From Prolixibacteraceae bacterium UBA1413 (lineage in GTDB: Bacteria > Bacteroidota > Bacteroidia > Bacteroidales > Prolixibacteraceae), in assembly GCA_002304925.1 (NCBI GenBank), contig DBPT01000025.1, positions 95,614-159,613 of the forward strand: a DNA stretch of 64,000 nucleotides, read 5' to 3'. The notes under the pieces are model-generated. The model saw only the letters and a list, made by a program, of their open reading frames with translations, did no database searches and was not told the origin of the DNA. The position numbers were made by a program, and so were the translations under genes. This document shows positions 40,563-49,323 of this stretch, one piece after another. Positions within the stretch are counted from its first letter, which is position 1. Every line of letters begins with the position of its first letter.

Positions 40563-42470
40563 TTACTTACGGGTATTCCATTCCAGCTTGTTGTCAATCC
40601 TTCTGACTACCTTTTCATTATCGAGGAGCCACCGGAGCACGAGCCTGTATTTGTCATTGTCGGGTCCGAACCTGAAAAGAAGTTCTTCGGGAAGAAGGGG
40701 TTCCGAAAGTCCCAGCCTGATGACTTCCAGGATCTGGTCGAATTCCAGTTTGCTCAGGCCCAGCTGGTTCCGTTCGAGGCATACGTCACAAATGCCGCAC
40801 CGTTCCGCATTCTTCTCTCCGAAGTAGTCGAGGAGCATCTGGCTCCGGCATTTGGTGGAGGAGGAGGCATAATGGATCACGGCCTCGATTCTGTCCCGGA
40901 AATCCTGTTTGCGAAGGTCGTAATTCTCCTTTGAGAAGAAGAGTTTTTCCTGTTCTGACCTCTCCCTGGTAAAATAGATGTAGGGTGTCTTTTTTCGGGG
41001 TATGTAATCTATGATGCGATTGCTGCTGAGGTGTTTCAGGAAATTGCAGATTACCTGGGTGGTCGTGCTTGCCCTGGCGGCCAGCAGATCTTCTTCGATG
41101 ACCACATATCCGGTGAACAATCCGGTATAGGAGCGCAGCAGGAGTTTGATAAATCCGTCATACGCTTCATTGGCGATCTGGAACTTGTAGAGATCGTCAC
41201 GGTTGACGAGAAAGTAAACCCGGGAAGGAGAATCCATCTCTTCGGTAAATTCAAAATACCCCTGCCGTTGGATGATCTTCAGGCTGTGGTATACCTGGGC
41301 TACCTGAAATTTGTACTTTTCAGCGAATGATTCCAGCGGAAAGTCAAAAACCTGGTTTTTTCCGAAACCGACGGCTACCTGCAGGAAATTGCACACTGCC
41401 TCGTAAATTCTTTTGACATATTCGATATCGGGAAAGATAACGGAGAGGTGTTTTTTGAGTTTTTGTTTATCGGCGTTGTTAAACAGCATGACAGCCACCG
41501 ATTTTTTGCCGTCGCGGCCTGCCCTTCCGGCTTCCTGGAAATATGCTTCGAGGGAATCGGGGAGGTCAACATGGATCACGAACCGCACATCAGGCTTATC
41601 TATTCCCATTCCGAAAGCATTGGTTGCAACAATAACCCTGGTTTTACCGCTGATCCATTCGTCCTGGCGGCGGTGGCGCAACTCGCTGTTTAGCCCGGCG
41701 TGGTAGAAATCGGCAGGGATCTCATTTTTTCTGAGCAGGTCTGCCACTTCGCGGGTTCCCCGTCGGTTGCGCATATAAACAATGCCGCTGCCTTTTGCCC
41801 GTTGAAGGGTTTTGACAAGGTACCCCAGTTTGTCCTCTTTCCCTCTCACCATATAGGCCAGGTTGGTGCGTGCGAAAGACATTGATTTGACATTTTTTTC
41901 AATGAAGAGTAACTTGTCCTGAATGTCCCCGACCACCCGGGGTGTGGCGGTGGCTGTAAGTGCCAGCACCGGCACCCCGGGAAGCAGAGGCCGGAGGGCT
42001 GCAATTTTCAGATAACTGGGCCTGAAGTCGTATCCCCACTGGGAGATACAGTGGGCTTCGTCGACCGTGATCAGGTTGATGTTCATGGATTTCAGCCGTT
42101 CCAGGAAAATCTCCGACTCCAGCCGTTCCGGGGAGACATAGAGGAATTTGTAATCCCCCCAGACGGCATTGTCAAAAGTAGTTTTGATCTCGAGGGAGGA
42201 CATACCGCTATGGAGGCTCAGGGCCCTGATGCCGCGGTTCCGTAGATTTTCGACCTGATCCTTCATTAAGGCGATCAACGGGGTGACAACGAGGCACATT
42301 CCTTCAGCCGATAGCGAAAAAACCTGGAATGTAATGGACTTGCCGCCGCCAGTAGGCAACAATCCCAGGGTATCCTTTCCCGCAGCTACCGATTCAATGA
42401 TCTCGAGCTGCAGAGGCCGGAAGGCAGGATAACCCCAGTATTTCTGTAATATTTTCCGGAAATCGTTCAC
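40563..42470 (-). CDS. RecQ-family ATP-dependent DNA helicase
   Basis: 3'-5' helicase of superfamily 2. From a GTG at 42470 the protein is 635 residues. The helicase core shows RPLQLEIIESVAAGKD, Walker A LLPTGGGKSITFQ, the DEAH box VDEAHCISQWGYDFRPSYL, LTATATPRV, VATNAFGMGIDKPDVRFVIH and QEAGRAGRDG. A zinc-binding RQC part has CRSQMLLDYFG ... RCGICDVC. The C terminus lacks a recognisable HRDC domain and ends in a short winged-helix-like stretch. This is the RecQ variant common in Bacteroidota, and more than one RecQ per genome is usual, so I do not assign the recQ symbol. The frame runs to a TTG at 42521, but the GTG matches family N termini better. Confidence 0.9.
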   Translation of the reverse strand: MNDFRKILQKYWGYPAFRPLQLEIIESVAAGKDTLGLLPTGGGKSITFQVFSLSAEGMCLVVTPLIALMKDQVENLRNRGIRALSLHSGMSSLEIKTTFDNAVWGDYKFLYVSPERLESEIFLERLKSMNINLITVDEAHCISQWGYDFRPSYLKIAALRPLLPGVPVLALTATATPRVVGDIQDKLLFIEKNVKSMSFARTNLAYMVRGKEDKLGYLVKTLQRAKGSGIVYMRNRRGTREVADLLRKNEIPADFYHAGLNSELRHRRQDEWISGKTRVIVATNAFGMGIDKPDVRFVIHVDLPDSLEAYFQEAGRAGRDGKKSVAVMLFNNADKQKLKKHLSVIFPDIEYVKRIYEAVCNFLQVAVGFGKNQVFDFPLESFAEKYKFQVAQVYHSLKIIQRQGYFEFTEEMDSPSRVYFLVNRDDLYKFQIANEAYDGFIKLLLRSYTGLFTGYVVIEEDLLAARASTTTQVICNFLKHLSSNRIIDYIPRKKTPYIYFTRERSEQEKLFFSKENYDLRKQDFRDRIEAVIHYASSSTKCRSQMLLDYFGEKNAERCGICDVCLERNQLGLSKLEFDQILEVIRLGLSEPLLPEELLFRFGPDNDKYRLVLRWLLDNEKVVRRIDNKLEWNTRK

Positions 42471-42568
42471 CGTCGTACAAATTAACGAAACCCCTTTTTC
42501 TTTAACAATTTTTATGGTCAAAATCCTGCAGGCCGTAAAATTATAGGAGTGTAATACGTTAAAATTTG

Positions 42569-42576
42569 TAGTTTTG
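42569..42576 (+). promoter_or_regulatory. Probable -7 element for guaB
   Basis: TAGTTTTG, 29 bases before the guaB ATG in an AT-rich divergent gap. No good -33 TTG. Confidence 0.4.
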
Positions 42577-42605
42577 CGAATTAATAAAATCTAAAAAATA
42601 CGCCG

Positions 42606-44084
42606 ATGTCTTTTCTTTCAGACAAAGTAATTTCAGAAGGTCTGACTTTTGATGACGTTTTGCTGATCCCTGCTTACTCGGAAATATTGCCACGGGATGT
42701 TGACCTGAAATCATTATTCACACGCAACATTGTCATCAATACCCCTGTGGTTTCGGCGGCGATGGATACCGTTACCGAATACAAGCTGGCCATTGCCATA
42801 GCCAGGGAAGGGGGTATCGGCGTCATCCACAAGAACATGGACATTGATGAACAGGCGAGACAGGTCATCAGTGTGAAGCGGGCCGAGAACGGGATGATCT
42901 TTGATCCGGTCACCATTGAAAGGGGGAGGAAAGTCGGGGATGCCTTGGAATTGATGACCAGTTACAAGATCGGGGGCATTCCGGTCATTGACAGGGGAGG
43001 TTTTCTGGTAGGCATCGTAACCAACCGGGATCTTCGTTTTGAGAAAAACATGGAAAGGCCCATCGAAGAGGTGATGACGAGTGAGAACCTCATCACCACT
43101 ACGGAATCGACTAACCTGGAGAAGGCATCGGAAATATTACAGAGTCACAAGATTGAGAAGTTGCCTGTTGTGGATCGTAATGGTAAACTGATCGGATTGG
43201 TGACCTACAAGGATATTACGAAAGCGAAGGACAAGCCTTTGGCTTGCAAGGATGAAAAGGGGAGGTTGCGTGTGTCGGCTGCGGTAGGGGTGTCGGGTGA
43301 CAGCATGGAACGTGTGGAAGCCCTTGTTCAGGCCCAGGTCGATGCCATTGTCATTGATACGGCTCATGGGCACTCGAAAGGAGTCATGGAGATGCTCCGC
43401 CTGACCAGGAAAGCCTATCCCGGGTTGGAGATTGTTGCCGGGAACATAGCGACCGGGGAAGCAGCCCGTGACCTTGTGAAAGCCGGCGCCGATGCGGTGA
43501 AGGTGGGAATAGGTCCCGGCTCCATCTGTACGACGCGCGTCATTGCCGGTGTGGGAATGCCCCAGCTTTCAGCCATCTACAATGTAGCCAAAACCATCAG
43601 GGGCTCGGGGGTGCCCGTCATCGCCGACGGAGGGATCCGGTACTCGGGAGATATCGTCAAAGCTTTGGCGGCGGGAGCCCATGCTGTCATGGCAGGAGGC
43701 CTCCTCGCCGGAGTGGAGGAGTCTCCCGGGGAGACCATCCTCTATCAGGGCCGGAAATTCAAGGCTTACCGTGGAATGGGATCCATAGAAGCCATGCAGA
43801 AAGGGTCTAAAGACAGATATTTCCAGGATATGGAAGAAGATATCAAAAAACTGGTGCCCGAGGGAATAGCAGCCAGGGTACCCTTCAAAGGCACCCTCGA
43901 TGAAGTGCTTTACCAGATGATGGGCGGGCTGCGCGCCGGAATGGGCTATTGCGGTGCTAAAAACATCACCATGCTACAGGAGGCTAAGTTTACCCGGATT
44001 TCCAATGCCGGAATCCAGGAAAGCCATCCCCACGATGTGGCCATCACCCGGGAAGCACCCAATTATAGCAGCAGGCAGCAGTAG
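42606..44084 (+). CDS. guaB: Inosine-5'-monophosphate dehydrogenase
   Basis: Oxidises IMP to XMP with NAD, the committed step to GMP. The 492-residue protein has the split TIM barrel: EGLTFDDVLLIPAYSEILP at the start and the catalytic-loop Cys in GPGSICTTRVIAGVGMPQ near residue 305. IADGGIRYSGDIVKALAAGA and GYCGAKNI follow. Two CBS domains are inserted at about residues 95-210 (VGDALELMTSYKIGGIPVID, ASEILQSHKIEKLPVVDRNG). Length is normal. Its stop is followed directly by the second hexamer array. Confidence 0.97.
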   Translation: MSFLSDKVISEGLTFDDVLLIPAYSEILPRDVDLKSLFTRNIVINTPVVSAAMDTVTEYKLAIAIAREGGIGVIHKNMDIDEQARQVISVKRAENGMIFDPVTIERGRKVGDALELMTSYKIGGIPVIDRGGFLVGIVTNRDLRFEKNMERPIEEVMTSENLITTTESTNLEKASEILQSHKIEKLPVVDRNGKLIGLVTYKDITKAKDKPLACKDEKGRLRVSAAVGVSGDSMERVEALVQAQVDAIVIDTAHGHSKGVMEMLRLTRKAYPGLEIVAGNIATGEAARDLVKAGADAVKVGIGPGSICTTRVIAGVGMPQLSAIYNVAKTIRGSGVPVIADGGIRYSGDIVKALAAGAHAVMAGGLLAGVEESPGETILYQGRKFKAYRGMGSIEAMQKGSKDRYFQDMEEDIKKLVPEGIAARVPFKGTLDEVLYQMMGGLRAGMGYCGAKNITMLQEAKFTRISNAGIQESHPHDVAITREAPNYSSRQQ

Positions 44085-44143
44085 CTGAGGTTAAATTGAG
44101 GTTAAGATTAAGATTAAGATTTAGGTTGAGGTTAAGGTTAAGG
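44085..44143. repeat. TTAAGG/TTAAGA hexamer array (copy 2)
   Basis: CTGAGGTTAAATTGAGG followed by TTAAGA, TTAAGA and TTAAGA-like units, TTTAGG, TTGAGG, TTAAGG, TTAAGG. It starts at the base after the guaB stop and ends 42 bases before the PPIase gene. It has the same unit and polarity as the array after mtaB at 17442-17481. Confidence 0.85.
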
Positions 44144-44185
44144 GGCCTTAGAAATGACAGTTCCCATTTTTAGTAATAAGTTCAT

Positions 44186-46126
44186 ATGAAGAGAGTTATT
44201 TTAGCAGGGTTTTTGGTATTTGCCCTTAGTTTGGCTTCCGCAGCCCAGAAAAAAAAGGATGTGCTGGTCACCATTGGCAAAACTCCCGTTACGATGGATG
44301 AGTTCCTGCGCATTTACGAGCGGAACAATTCCAACATTCAGGATCCGGAGAACAAAAAAACAGCTGCCGAATATCTTGAACTGTTCGTTAATTTTAAACT
44401 TAAGGTCCTCGAAGCCCAATCGTTGGGGATGGACACTCTTTCAGCGTTCCGTACGGAACTTGACGGTTACCGGGATGAGCTGGCCACTCCTTACCTGACC
44501 AACGTCAGTTATAATGACAAGATCGTTGAGGAGACCTACCAGCGGATGAAAAAAGAGGTCTATGCGAGCCATCTCATGATCAGCGTTCCGGAAAATGCTG
44601 TTCCGGAGGATACCCTTGCGGCATACCAAAGGGTTCTGGAAATCAGAAAAGAGATATTGGGAGGTCTCGATTTCAATGAGGCCGCATCGTTATACTCCCA
44701 GGATCCTTCAGCGCAGACCAACAAGGGAGAGCTGGGGTGGTTCACGGTATTCCAGATGGTCTATCCTTTTGAAGAGGCGGCCTATTCCACTCCTGTGGGG
44801 GAGGTCTCCTCACCCGTGAGGACCCGTTTCGGCTATCATCTGCTGAAAGTTCACCAAACCCGGGATGCCGGGGGAGAGATTCATGTTGCCCATATCATGA
44901 AGGTCTATCCACAGGATGCCACACCGGAGCAGAAATTGAGTGCCCGTCAGGCTGCTGACAGCATTTATGCGCTTATCGAAAAAGGCGCCGATTTTGGCAC
45001 CCTTGCCAGTCAGGTGTCCGATGATCAGCGGAGTGCGGCAAACAAAGGGGAAATGCCCTGGTTCTCCAGGAGCAGGATGATCCCTGAATTTGCCGATCCG
45101 GCCTTTGAACTCCTGAACGATGGTGATATTTCCAAACCTGTCGATTCGGGATTCGGCTTTCATATCATAAAGCGGCTTGAACGCAGGCCGGTGCCTGAAT
45201 TCGGCGAGGTAAAGCGGGAAATCGAGGAACGAATCAAACGCGATGGCGAAAGGAGTGTCAAAAGCCGGGATGTTTTCGTGAAACAGCTGAGAGATGAATA
45301 TGACTTCACCAGGAACCAGCAAGCCGTGGATGATCTTCTTCATTCGACTGTTGAATGGCTGCAACAGGACTCCCTGGTTCTTCCTGATAACCCTGCCCCC
45401 GATCCTATTCTTTTTTCCTTTGCCGGAAACAACGTCACCACCCGGGATTGGATCAGCCATTTGAAACAGATGCCTCCGGTACTCCTGAAAAACGACCGCT
45501 CCCGCTTCAACCAGCTTTTCCATGAATGGGAAAACAGCAAACTTCTGGATTATGAAGACAGCCAGCTGGAAAGAAAGCATCCTGAGTTTCGGTCCCTGCT
45601 GCAAGAATACCATGACGGCATTCTGCTTTTCAATATTTCGGAAAATAAGATCTGGCAGAAAGCTTCTTCCGATTCGGCAGGCCTTGCCCGGTTTTATGAA
45701 ACCAACAGGCAGAAATACATGTGGCCCGAGCGATTCAAAGGAGCCATCCTGCAGTGCGTGAATAATGCCGTCAGGGAGGAGGCTGAAAAATATCTGGAGT
45801 CGGGAGTTCTTGCTTCCGAACTGCAGGATCTGCTCCGCCTTGGCACAGGGAGCATCACCGTTACTGAAGGAACCTGGGAAAAAGGAGCGGATCCGGTCAT
45901 CGACTACTACATCTGGAAGGGTGATAAACCTGAGAACTGGAATCAGGAAACAGGATTTGTCAATGGGGAACTCATCGCTCCTGAACCCAAATTGCTGAAT
46001 GAGGCAAGGGGATACCATATTGCTGACTATCAGCAGTATCTTGAAGATAATTGGGTGAAGGAACTCCGTAAAAAATACCCCGTCAGAATCAATAAAAAAT
46101 TGATGAAGAAAATTACGAATGGGTAA
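44186..46126 (+). CDS. Periplasmic peptidyl-prolyl isomerase with two rotamase domains
   Basis: Exported parvulin-type folding factor of 646 residues. A signal peptide (VILAGFLVFALSLASA) precedes a SurA/PpiD-like helical N-terminal domain. Two PpiC rotamase domains then lie at about residues 125-230 (YASHLMISVPE ... NKGELGWFTVFQMVYPFEEAAY ... FGYHLLKVHQ) and 232-335 (HVAHIMKVYP ... NKGEMPWFSRSRMIPEFADPAF ... FGFHIIKRLE). About 300 residues of unrecognised sequence complete the protein. First gene of a tightly packed envelope run, overlapping the next gene by 8 bases. Confidence 0.92.
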   Translation: MKRVILAGFLVFALSLASAAQKKKDVLVTIGKTPVTMDEFLRIYERNNSNIQDPENKKTAAEYLELFVNFKLKVLEAQSLGMDTLSAFRTELDGYRDELATPYLTNVSYNDKIVEETYQRMKKEVYASHLMISVPENAVPEDTLAAYQRVLEIRKEILGGLDFNEAASLYSQDPSAQTNKGELGWFTVFQMVYPFEEAAYSTPVGEVSSPVRTRFGYHLLKVHQTRDAGGEIHVAHIMKVYPQDATPEQKLSARQAADSIYALIEKGADFGTLASQVSDDQRSAANKGEMPWFSRSRMIPEFADPAFELLNDGDISKPVDSGFGFHIIKRLERRPVPEFGEVKREIEERIKRDGERSVKSRDVFVKQLRDEYDFTRNQQAVDDLLHSTVEWLQQDSLVLPDNPAPDPILFSFAGNNVTTRDWISHLKQMPPVLLKNDRSRFNQLFHEWENSKLLDYEDSQLERKHPEFRSLLQEYHDGILLFNISENKIWQKASSDSAGLARFYETNRQKYMWPERFKGAILQCVNNAVREEAEKYLESGVLASELQDLLRLGTGSITVTEGTWEKGADPVIDYYIWKGDKPENWNQETGFVNGELIAPEPKLLNEARGYHIADYQQYLEDNWVKELRKKYPVRINKKLMKKITNG

Positions 46127-46988
46127 ACCCAAATTCCCATATACCACCGTCTTTCTCCTCCTTCCGCTCCTTTTTTCCTGCATTTTCGCGGACAGATCGG
46201 AAAAGATCCCGCTGGCCAAAGTGGGAGATGAAATATTGTACATGAGTGAACTGGAGAGTGTCCTTCCAAACAACCTCAGCAGGGAAGACAGTATCCTGAT
46301 GGCAGAAGATTACATCAAGAAATGGGTAACCACGGAATTACTGATAAAAAAGGCCCATGAAAACCTCACCATGGCCCAGCGTGATGTCTCCAAGGAACTT
46401 GAGGAATACCGGAATTCCCTGATCATATACCGGTATAAAAAAGAACTGCTGGCCGACAAAATGGACACCCTTGTGAACGATGAGGATGTGCGTCAGTTCT
46501 ATGACGCCAACAAGCAGAATTTTATCCTTGCAAATGACATCTTAAAAGCCATTTATATCAAAATCCCGTTGCAGGTTTCAAAGCCTGAACAGGCCAGGGC
46601 TTTCTGCGAAATGACAACCGGGGAGGATCTTAAAGAACTTCAGGAGTTTTGTCTTCGAAATGCTGAAAGTTACCAGTTTTACCTCGACGAATGGGTTGAT
46701 GCCAGGATCGTATTGCAAAACCTTCCCGACATGCCCGAGGATTTTTCATTTCCGAATTTGAAGAATTCCCTTGTGGAAAAAAGGGATGAGAAATATTATT
46801 ATCTCGTTTGCGTTATCGGATACGGGCGCAAGGGAACAGTCGCCCCATTGGAATATGTCAGTAACAACATCAGGGATATCATCATCAACAACCGTAAAAC
46901 TGAGTTTCTGAAAAAAATAGAAGAGGATGTTTATGTAGAAGGTATTAGAAATCAAAAGTTTAAAATCTATCATTATGAAGCTGAATAA
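46119..46988 (+). CDS. SurA-N-like lipoprotein without a rotamase domain
   Basis: The 289-residue protein has a lipoprotein signal (VFLLLPLLFSC; lipobox LLFSC), then KIPLAKVGDEILYMSELESVLP, which looks like the SurA/PpiD N-terminal chaperone start (A-x-V-x-x-x-x-I-x-x-S-E-L). Charged helical sequence and a C-terminal helix (NIRDIIINNRKTEFLKKIEEDVYVEG) follow. The segment DILKAIYIKIPLQVSKPEQ sits where a rotamase domain would begin, but the catalytic-domain motifs are lost. It is therefore probably a chaperone-like partner. It overlaps both neighbours (8 and 14 bases), so all three are translated as one unit. Confidence 0.8.
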   Translation: MGKPKFPYTTVFLLLPLLFSCIFADRSEKIPLAKVGDEILYMSELESVLPNNLSREDSILMAEDYIKKWVTTELLIKKAHENLTMAQRDVSKELEEYRNSLIIYRYKKELLADKMDTLVNDEDVRQFYDANKQNFILANDILKAIYIKIPLQVSKPEQARAFCEMTTGEDLKELQEFCLRNAESYQFYLDEWVDARIVLQNLPDMPEDFSFPNLKNSLVEKRDEKYYYLVCVIGYGRKGTVAPLEYVSNNIRDIIINNRKTEFLKKIEEDVYVEGIRNQKFKIYHYEAE

Positions 46989-48342
46989 TGCAAAATACGG
47001 GATTCTGATAATCCTTTTCATCCTTTTGTTTTTCAGGGGGAATTTTCCTGTAGTGGCTCAGGACAGGGTAGTGGACCAGATCATCGCTGTCGTGGGAAAC
47101 AACATTATCCTAAAGTCGGAAATTGAGGAGATGTTCAAGCAGCAGCAGGCGCAGGGGATCACCAGCGAAGGAGATATGAAATGCGAGATTCTGGAAGATT
47201 TCCTGATTGACAAATTGCTGGTTGCGGAAGCGCTGCTCGACACCAACATCATTGTTACCGATAACCAGATCAATCAAAACCTGGATGGGAGGCTTCAGAT
47301 GTTCATCACCCATTTTGGTTCTGAAAAGGAGGTGGAGAATTATTTTAAAAAGTCCATTCCTGAGCTGAAATCAGAATTACAGGAGGTGATCAGGAATCAG
47401 CTTCTCAGTTCGCAGATGCAGGGCAAGATTCTGGAAAATGTGACGGCAACCCCTTCCGAAGTCCGGCTGTTTTACAGGAATCTGAAAGATGAAGATATCC
47501 CTGAAATTCCGGTTCAGTATGAATACAGGCAGATTACTGTCGTTCCTGAAATTGATCCTGAAGAGGACAACAGGATAAAGGCACAGTTGCGGGAGTACAA
47601 AAGGCGTGTTGAAGAGGGGGCGAATTTTGCCACGCTGGCAGTGTTGTATTCCGAGGCTCCTGAACAACGTTTTGGCGGTGAGATCGGATACAAAGGTCGG
47701 GCGGAGCTGGACCCTGCCTATGCTGCTGCGGCCTTTAACCTCAAGGACGACAAAATTTCCAATGTCGTAAAAAGTGAATTTGGATATCATATTATTCAGC
47801 TCATTGACCGGAAAGGAGAAAAAATCAATACCAGGCATATCCTGATGCGGCCCAAGATAGCTCCCGAGGCACTGGAAAAGGCTTCCTTGCGGCTCGACAG
47901 TCTGGGCGATTTAATCAGGAAACAACAACTCACCTTTGAAAATGCCGCCATGATGTTTTCCCATGATAAAATTACTCGGAACAACGGAGGTCTCATGATT
48001 AACCCGGAATCGCTTTCCTCCCGGTTCAGTATCGAGAGTTTGGATCCTGACATCAGCAAGGTGATTACCACTATGAAAGTCAATGAAATCTCAGATCCGT
48101 TTCAAACCATTGATGAAAATTCCAAGCAGACGGTTTACAAAATTATCAAACTAGTGAACAAGGCGGAGGGTCACAAGGCCAATCTTCAGGAAGATTACCA
48201 GCAGCTTGCCGAATTATATCTGAATAAGAAGAAACAGCAGGTTCTCGAAGAGTGGATTGCCCGACAGCAAGCCAAAACCTATATCAGGATTGATAATACC
48301 TATGCGAATTGCAATTTCAAATTTTCCAACTGGATTAAATAG
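46975..48342 (+). CDS. SurA-like periplasmic chaperone/peptidyl-prolyl isomerase
   Basis: The 455-residue exported protein has a signal peptide (LIILFILLFFRGNFPVVA). The SurA N-terminal chaperone domain reads DQIIAVVGNNIILKSEIEEMF, then a rotamase domain (about residues 180-285; YEYRQITVVPE ... FGGEIGYKGRAELDPAYAAAAFNL ... FGYHIIQLIDRKG). A second, weaker one follows (about 285-395; NTRHILMRPK ... NNGGLMINPESL). This matches SurA, which escorts unfolded outer-membrane proteins to the BAM machinery. It ends 18 bases before the MoxR ATPase gene. Confidence 0.92.
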   Translation: MKLNNAKYGILIILFILLFFRGNFPVVAQDRVVDQIIAVVGNNIILKSEIEEMFKQQQAQGITSEGDMKCEILEDFLIDKLLVAEALLDTNIIVTDNQINQNLDGRLQMFITHFGSEKEVENYFKKSIPELKSELQEVIRNQLLSSQMQGKILENVTATPSEVRLFYRNLKDEDIPEIPVQYEYRQITVVPEIDPEEDNRIKAQLREYKRRVEEGANFATLAVLYSEAPEQRFGGEIGYKGRAELDPAYAAAAFNLKDDKISNVVKSEFGYHIIQLIDRKGEKINTRHILMRPKIAPEALEKASLRLDSLGDLIRKQQLTFENAAMMFSHDKITRNNGGLMINPESLSSRFSIESLDPDISKVITTMKVNEISDPFQTIDENSKQTVYKIIKLVNKAEGHKANLQEDYQQLAELYLNKKKQQVLEEWIARQQAKTYIRIDNTYANCNFKFSNWIK

Positions 48343-48360
48343 CACCTCACTTAAATAGCG

Positions 48361-49323
48361 ATGAATTACAAAAATGATGTGGAAGCCCTGGATGATCTTC
48401 ATGCCAGGTATAGGGAGCTGCACACTGAGATTTCGAAGGTCATTTACGGTCAGGATCAGGTGGTTACCCAAGTGTTGAACACGTTATTCAGCCGGGGTCA
48501 CTGTTTGCTGATTGGTGTTCCGGGACTTGCAAAGACGTTGTTGGTCATCTCCATTGCCAAGGTTCTGGGATTGAAATACAACAGGATCCAGTTCACCCCC
48601 GATCTGATGCCATCTGATATCATCGGCACGGAGATCCTGGACAAGGATCGTCAATTCAGGTTTGTCCCCGGTCCGGTTTTTGCCAATATCATTCTGGCCG
48701 ATGAGATCAACCGGACGCCGCCCAAAACCCAGTCGGCGTTGCTGGAAGCCATGCAGGAACAGGCTGTGACGTCGGCAGGCCACCATTTCATTCTGGAGCA
48801 GCCCTTTTTTGTGCTGGCCACCCAGAATCCTATCGAGCAGGAAGGCACGTATCCGCTTCCTGAAGCCCAGCTCGACCGTTTTATGTTTTCCGTATGGCTC
48901 GACTATCCGAAGTTCGCCGATGAAATTACCATCGTAAAAAAAACCACCTCCACCTATCATTATGATCTCCACACGGTAATTTCGGGTGAAGAGATTCAAT
49001 ATTTCCAGGATCTGATCAGGAAGGTGCCTGTTAACGACAATGTGGTTCAGTACGCGGTTAAGCTGGCAGCCCGGTCCAGACCGTTCACGGAACTGGCTGC
49101 AGAGGTTGCCAACCAGTATCTGAAATGGGGTGCGGGACCCCGGGCGTCGCAGTATCTGGTGCTCGGCGCCAAGACCCATGCAGTGCTCAACGGGAAATAT
49201 GCCCCCGATATTGAAGATGTTCAGGCCGTCGCCCCATCGATCCTCAGGCACCGAATCATCAAAAATTACAAGGCCGAAGCTGAAAACATCACTGTGGATG
49301 AAATTATCGCCCGTCTTATGTAA
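48361..49323 (+). CDS. MoxR-family AAA+ ATPase
   Basis: Cytoplasmic chaperone-like ATPase of 320 residues with Walker A GVPGLAKT near residue 53, FVPGPVFANIILADEINRTPPKTQSALLEAM containing Walker B, and the sensor-1 region LATQNPIEQEGTYPLPEAQLDRFMF. MoxR proteins usually pair with DUF58 and VWA/BatA-type proteins in one operon. None of those is present here, so this is an isolated copy between SurA-like and OstA-like genes. That suggests an envelope-related client. The stop codon TAA is followed with no gap by the next ATG. Confidence 0.93.
   Translation: MNYKNDVEALDDLHARYRELHTEISKVIYGQDQVVTQVLNTLFSRGHCLLIGVPGLAKTLLVISIAKVLGLKYNRIQFTPDLMPSDIIGTEILDKDRQFRFVPGPVFANIILADEINRTPPKTQSALLEAMQEQAVTSAGHHFILEQPFFVLATQNPIEQEGTYPLPEAQLDRFMFSVWLDYPKFADEITIVKKTTSTYHYDLHTVISGEEIQYFQDLIRKVPVNDNVVQYAVKLAARSRPFTELAAEVANQYLKWGAGPRASQYLVLGAKTHAVLNGKYAPDIEDVQAVAPSILRHRIIKNYKAEAENITVDEIIARLM

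Noticed and set aside
44810..46273. 487-codon minus-strand frame opposite the two-domain PPIase
   Set aside because: Long antisense frame caused by codon bias of the real gene; the plus strand has clear signal peptide and rotamase motifs.
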